Positions 7,225-9,353 of a DNA stretch of 9,353 bases are shown here, piece after piece (positions within the stretch are counted from its first letter, which is position 1; the number at the start of each line of letters is the position of its first letter). The notes under the pieces were generated by a model, which was not told the DNA's origin, did no database searches, and worked only from the letters and a program-made list of their open reading frames with translations. A program made the translations under genes and the position numbers. Source of the DNA: Azoarcus sp. (GTDB lineage Bacteria > Pseudomonadota > Gammaproteobacteria > Burkholderiales > Rhodocyclaceae); the NCBI GenBank assembly GCA_031259795.1, contig JAIRLA010000079.1, positions 1 through 9,353 on the forward strand, given 5' to 3'.

Positions 7225-8357
7225 CAGCCCATCTCCATGCAGAACAGCGCCGCGACGGCATCGGCCACGATGACGGTGAAAATCGACTGCACCACCGCCG
7301 AAGTAGTGTGTTCGCCCACCGACTGCGCGCTGCCGCTGACCCGGAAACCTTCGAGACAGCCGATCACGGCAATGAGGAAGGCGAAAACCGGCGCCTTGGC
7401 CATGCCGATGAAAAAATGGCGCGGCGCGATCTCGTTGGCGAGCACCGAAAGGAACATCTCCGGCGCGATGCCGAGCCGCAGCGCGCACACGCTCATGCCG
7501 CCCGCGATGCCGCAGACGATGGCCAGGAAGGTGAGGATGGGCAGCGCCAGCAACATCGCCAGCACCCTCGGCAGCACCAGCAGTTCCACCGGATCGAGTC
7601 CGAGCACGCGCAGCGCGTCGATTTCTTCGTTGGCGCGCATCGAACCGATCTGGGCGGCGAAAGCGCTGGCGGTGCGCCCGGCCACGAGAATGGCCGCGAG
7701 CAGTACGCCGAACTCGCGCAGGAACGCATACGAAACCAGGCTGACGGTATAGATCGTCGCGCCGAAGCTGGCGAGCACGGTCGCGCCGAGAAACGCCACC
7801 ACCGCGCCGACGAGGAAAGTCAGCAGCGCCACGATGGGCACGGCGTCGAAACCGCTCCGCTCCAGGCTGGCGACCGTCGCGGTCACGCGCCAGCGCCATG
7901 GCCGCCACACCGTGCGCGCCAGTCCCTCGCATGTGATGCCGATGAAGCCGAGCAAGGCGACGACGTGCCGCCAGAACGCCACGACGGCCTCGCCGACATG
8001 CGCCAGCACATCGCCGAAGCGGTAGCCCTCCGCCCGCGGCGCGGCGGGGCCATCGAGCGCCGCCGCGACCGTCTCCAGCAGGGCGCGCTGCCCGGGCGCG
8101 AGCGCGGCATCGGCAAGCTGGCTTCTCAGGACGCCAGCGCCGGTCAATTCGCACAGCAGGCGCGCACCGGCGGTATCGAGCGCGGTCAGGCCGGAGAAAT
8201 CAATGCGCGCCTGCGGCCCGGCCTTGCCGCGCAGGGCGTCGACGCGGGCGGCGAGCGCCGGGTAGTGGGAAAGCGTCCACTGCCCGCCGACGCACAGGAC
8301 GGGCGCGCCCTGCGCGTTGCGCAATTCGATATTGCCGGTGGTTGCAGAGGCGTTCAT
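7221..8357 (-). CDS. MlaE-family permease with fused N-terminal STAS (MlaB-like) domain
   Basis: This 378-residue fusion has a STAS domain at about 8-105, with the signature IDFSGLTALDTAGARLL (52-68), in which T62 occupies the usual phosphorylatable/ATPase-contact position. The MlaE permease domain spans about 115-378, with several membrane segments at roughly 174-200, 215-235, 262-290 and 318-335. The family block SMRANEEIDALRVLGLDP (239-256) is the coupling region next to the ATPase, and the protein ends MEMGW. In E. coli MlaB and MlaE are separate proteins. Fusion guarantees one STAS per permease and is known in other proteobacteria. I prefer ATG 8357 as start, although no good Shine-Dalgarno precedes it; TTG 8423 would add 22 residues without domain content. 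First gene of the operon, divergent from the PEP-CTERM gene. Confidence 0.92.
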   Translation of the reverse strand: MNASATTGNIELRNAQGAPVLCVGGQWTLSHYPALAARVDALRGKAGPQARIDFSGLTALDTAGARLLCELTGAGVLRSQLADAALAPGQRALLETVAAALDGPAAPRAEGYRFGDVLAHVGEAVVAFWRHVVALLGFIGITCEGLARTVWRPWRWRVTATVASLERSGFDAVPIVALLTFLVGAVVAFLGATVLASFGATIYTVSLVSYAFLREFGVLLAAILVAGRTASAFAAQIGSMRANEEIDALRVLGLDPVELLVLPRVLAMLLALPILTFLAIVCGIAGGMSVCALRLGIAPEMFLSVLANEIAPRHFFIGMAKAPVFAFLIAVIGCLEGFRVSGSAQSVGEHTTSAVVQSIFTVIVADAVAALFCMEMGW

Positions 8358-8505
8358 GGCGGCGGGCGGGCGGTTCGTCCTGTTTCTGTCGTTGTCCAGC
8401 AAGGTTGTCCTGCAAACGGACAAGATTAACCGAACTGGCCGCCGCGCGCGACTTGTCGGCGTCCAGAGGCGGAATTGTCTGTTTTTCTTACATCAATACA
8501 CATAG

Positions 8506-8516
8506 TCAACAGTTGA
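8506..8516. promoter_or_regulatory. Perfect inverted repeat 1, candidate activator site
   Basis: TCAAC-A-GTTGA is a perfect 5-1-5 palindrome, nested in a wider CATCAA (8491-8496) ... TTGATG (8513-8518) inverted pair. It lies about 50 bp upstream of the -24 element of the sigma-54 promoter candidate, a position where enhancer-binding proteins commonly sit. The binding protein is unknown. Confidence 0.45.
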
Positions 8517-8534
8517 TGAATATAAATATCGCCT

Positions 8535-8545
8535 ACATTCAATGT
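8535..8545. promoter_or_regulatory. Perfect inverted repeat 2, candidate operator
   Basis: ACATT-C-AATGT is a second perfect 5-1-5 palindrome. Its centre is 29 bp from the centre of the first one, and its right edge is 11 bp upstream of the sigma-54 element. The sequence differs from repeat 1, so they may bind different proteins or arise by chance. Confidence 0.35.
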
Positions 8546-8555
8546 GTTCTCCCGC

Positions 8556-8571
8556 AGGCATTGAACTTGCT
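8556..8571 (+). promoter_or_regulatory. Sigma-54 (RpoN) promoter, -24/-12 element
   Basis: The sequence AGGCATTGAACTTGCT matches the sigma-54 consensus TGGCAC-N5-TTGCW. The invariant GG (8557-8558) and GC (8569-8570) have the correct 12-base offset, and only two consensus positions differ. Predicted transcription would begin near 8582, leaving a leader of about 40 nt before the ATG at 8621. PEP-CTERM genes are known in several proteobacteria to depend on RpoN with the PrsK/PrsR two-component system, which fits the gene downstream. Confidence 0.65.
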
Positions 8572-8620
8572 TTATCCCCTGTGCCAGGATTTCATGGCTT
8601 ATTTCTCCCAAGGAGACAGT

Positions 8621-9353
8621 ATGTTGCACACCAAACTAATCGCCGCGCTCGTGACCGGACTTTTCGTGTCGGGGAGCGCTTCCGCCGGGGCGATCGTCTC
8701 GGGCTTCGGCTCGAACACCCTCCCGAAAAACGATGACAGTTCCACCGGCCTCGTGAATATCGGCTTCTCGATCAATTTTTTCGGCACTGACTACAGCCAG
8801 CTATATGTCAACAACAACGGCAACGTCACATTCGATCGGCCGCTGTCGACCTACACGCCGTTCGGCCTGAACGGAACGAGCACCCCGATCATCGCGCCGT
8901 TCTTTGCCGATGTGGATACGCGCAATTATGGCAGCCCGGTAACCTATGGCACCGGAACATATGATGGGCGTGATGCCTTCGGCGTCAATTGGGTTAACGT
9001 CGGTCAATTCAATCTCGGCAACGGGCCGCTCAACAGCTTCCAGCTCATCCTCGTCGATCGCTCCGACATCGGCGCCGGCGAATTCGACATCATCTTCAAT
9101 TACGACAGCATTCAGTGGGATACCGGTACTGTAAGCAATGTTTCCGCGTATGCTGGCTGGTCGAATGGCAACGGTGATTCCCACGAACTCGACGGATCAG
9201 GCATAACCGGAGCCTTTTTCGATAACGGCGCGTATGCGCTGGTATCCGACAAACTCAATACAAACCAGGACGGGAGCTACTCCTTCTTTGTGCGAGGCGG
9301 AACGCCCACGCCCACGCCCACGCCCAGTTCCGGCGTTCCCGAACCGTCGATCC
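8621..9353 (+). CDS. Secreted NIDO-like PEP-CTERM protein (3' truncated)
   Basis: The frame from ATG 8621 is open to the window end (244 codons seen), with an ideal AAGGAGA ribosome site at 8610-8616. Residues 1-22 form a signal peptide (LIAALVTGLFVSGSASA, cleavage probably after ASA). Next comes a beta-rich domain resembling the extracellular nidogen-like (NIDO) module: GFSINFFGTDYSQLYVNNNG (48-67), then PIIAPFFADVDTR (89-101), FGVNWVNVG, SFQLILVDRSDIGAGEFDIIFNYDSIQW and a late YAGWSNG. A (TP)4 linker at 228-235 precedes VPEPSI (239-244), the start of a PEP-CTERM sorting signal; the membrane helix and basic tail are beyond the edge. Exosortase should cleave here and release or attach the protein at the cell surface, typically in exopolysaccharide-rich biofilm or floc matrix. 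NIDO assignment is by pattern only; the PEP-CTERM call is stronger. Lower GC at third positions than the neighbours is not obvious. Confidence 0.88.
   Translation, partial: MLHTKLIAALVTGLFVSGSASAGAIVSGFGSNTLPKNDDSSTGLVNIGFSINFFGTDYSQLYVNNNGNVTFDRPLSTYTPFGLNGTSTPIIAPFFADVDTRNYGSPVTYGTGTYDGRDAFGVNWVNVGQFNLGNGPLNSFQLILVDRSDIGAGEFDIIFNYDSIQWDTGTVSNVSAYAGWSNGNGDSHELDGSGITGAFFDNGAYALVSDKLNTNQDGSYSFFVRGGTPTPTPTPSSGVPEPSI
9302..9325 (+). repeat. Hexanucleotide microsatellite (ACGCCC)4 in the PEP-CTERM linker
   Basis: Four exact copies of ACGCCC in frame encode TPTPTPTP just before SSGVPEPS. Slippage would change linker length by two residues at a time without a frameshift, so it can vary the distance between the folded domain and the sorting signal but not switch the gene off. 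Confidence 0.9.

Noticed and set aside
5671..7752. 693-codon open frame on the + strand
   Set aside because: It is antisense to the MCE, ATPase and permease genes, has no motifs, and its length is explained by GC-rich codon bias suppressing stops.
6415..8154. 579-codon version of the ATPase gene
   Set aside because: The extra 310 codons run over the permease gene in another frame and are Arg/Ala-rich noise. The ATPase itself begins at GTG 7224, with a GTGA overlap and a ribosome site.
8513..8540. Sigma-70 promoter from TTGATG and the TATAAAT at 8521
   Set aside because: TATAAAT is too close to TTGATG to be its -10, and the hexamer 17 bp downstream is poor. The sigma-54 match is much better. 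A TTGACT on the - strand (8505-8510) likewise has no good -10 partner for the Mce operon.
8801..9184. 127-codon - strand frame rich in Ile/Val/Glu
   Set aside because: Antisense shadow of the PEP-CTERM gene, which has a signal peptide, ribosome site and sorting motif.

Overview
The window looks like chromosome from a GC-rich Gram-negative bacterium. A Mce/MlaD-family lipid transporter with an outer-membrane-type auxiliary lipoprotein implies an outer membrane. A secreted protein that ends in a VPEP motif implies a PEP-CTERM/exosortase sorting system. That combination is most familiar from environmental, exopolysaccharide- or floc-forming Beta- and Gammaproteobacteria. The exact lineage cannot be read from this sequence, and no rRNA, tRNA or CRISPR array is present.

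Layout, left to right. (1) 1-393, + strand: the C-terminal end of a TPR-like protein built from almost identical 129-bp repeats. (2) 394-569: a short gap with no recognisable feature. (3) 570-4750, - strand: a large SWIM-zinc-finger SNF2-type helicase (1364-4750), followed by an MT-A70-type adenine methyltransferase (570-1205). Between them lies a possible 33-residue ORF (1202-1303) whose stop overlaps the methyltransferase start as ATGA. (4) 4802-8357, - strand: a compact four-gene Mce operon, in transcription order a STAS-MlaE permease fusion, an MlaF-like ATPase, an MlaD-like MCE protein and a PqiC-like lipoprotein. Junctions are GTGA overlap, 3-nt gap and ATGA overlap. The helicase gene starts only 51 bp after the lipoprotein stop with no visible terminator, so all - strand genes may share a transcript. 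(5) 8358-8620: a divergent intergenic region with a good sigma-54 (-24/-12) promoter match facing right and two perfect 5-1-5 inverted repeats upstream of it. (6) 8621 to the window end, + strand: a secreted NIDO-like protein with a signal peptide, a (TP)4 linker and the beginning of a PEP-CTERM signal, cut by the window edge.

How the parts work together. The four Mce genes give a full inner-membrane ABC core (permease dimer plus ATPases), a membrane-anchored lipid-binding MCE ring and a lipoprotein partner. They most likely move lipids between inner and outer membrane. No mlaC or mlaA is present, so the system is closer to Pqi/Mce-type arrangements than to canonical Mla. The helicase and methyltransferase are a DNA- or nucleic-acid-acting pair of unknown joint purpose. 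The PEP-CTERM gene appears to be separately controlled by RpoN, which fits what is known of PEP-CTERM regulation by PrsK/PrsR.

The most noteworthy points are the sigma-54 promoter with paired palindromes, the hidden small ORF in front of the methyltransferase, the helicase/methyltransferase pair, and the unusually clean recent tandem duplications in the TPR gene and at the 5' end of the helicase gene.
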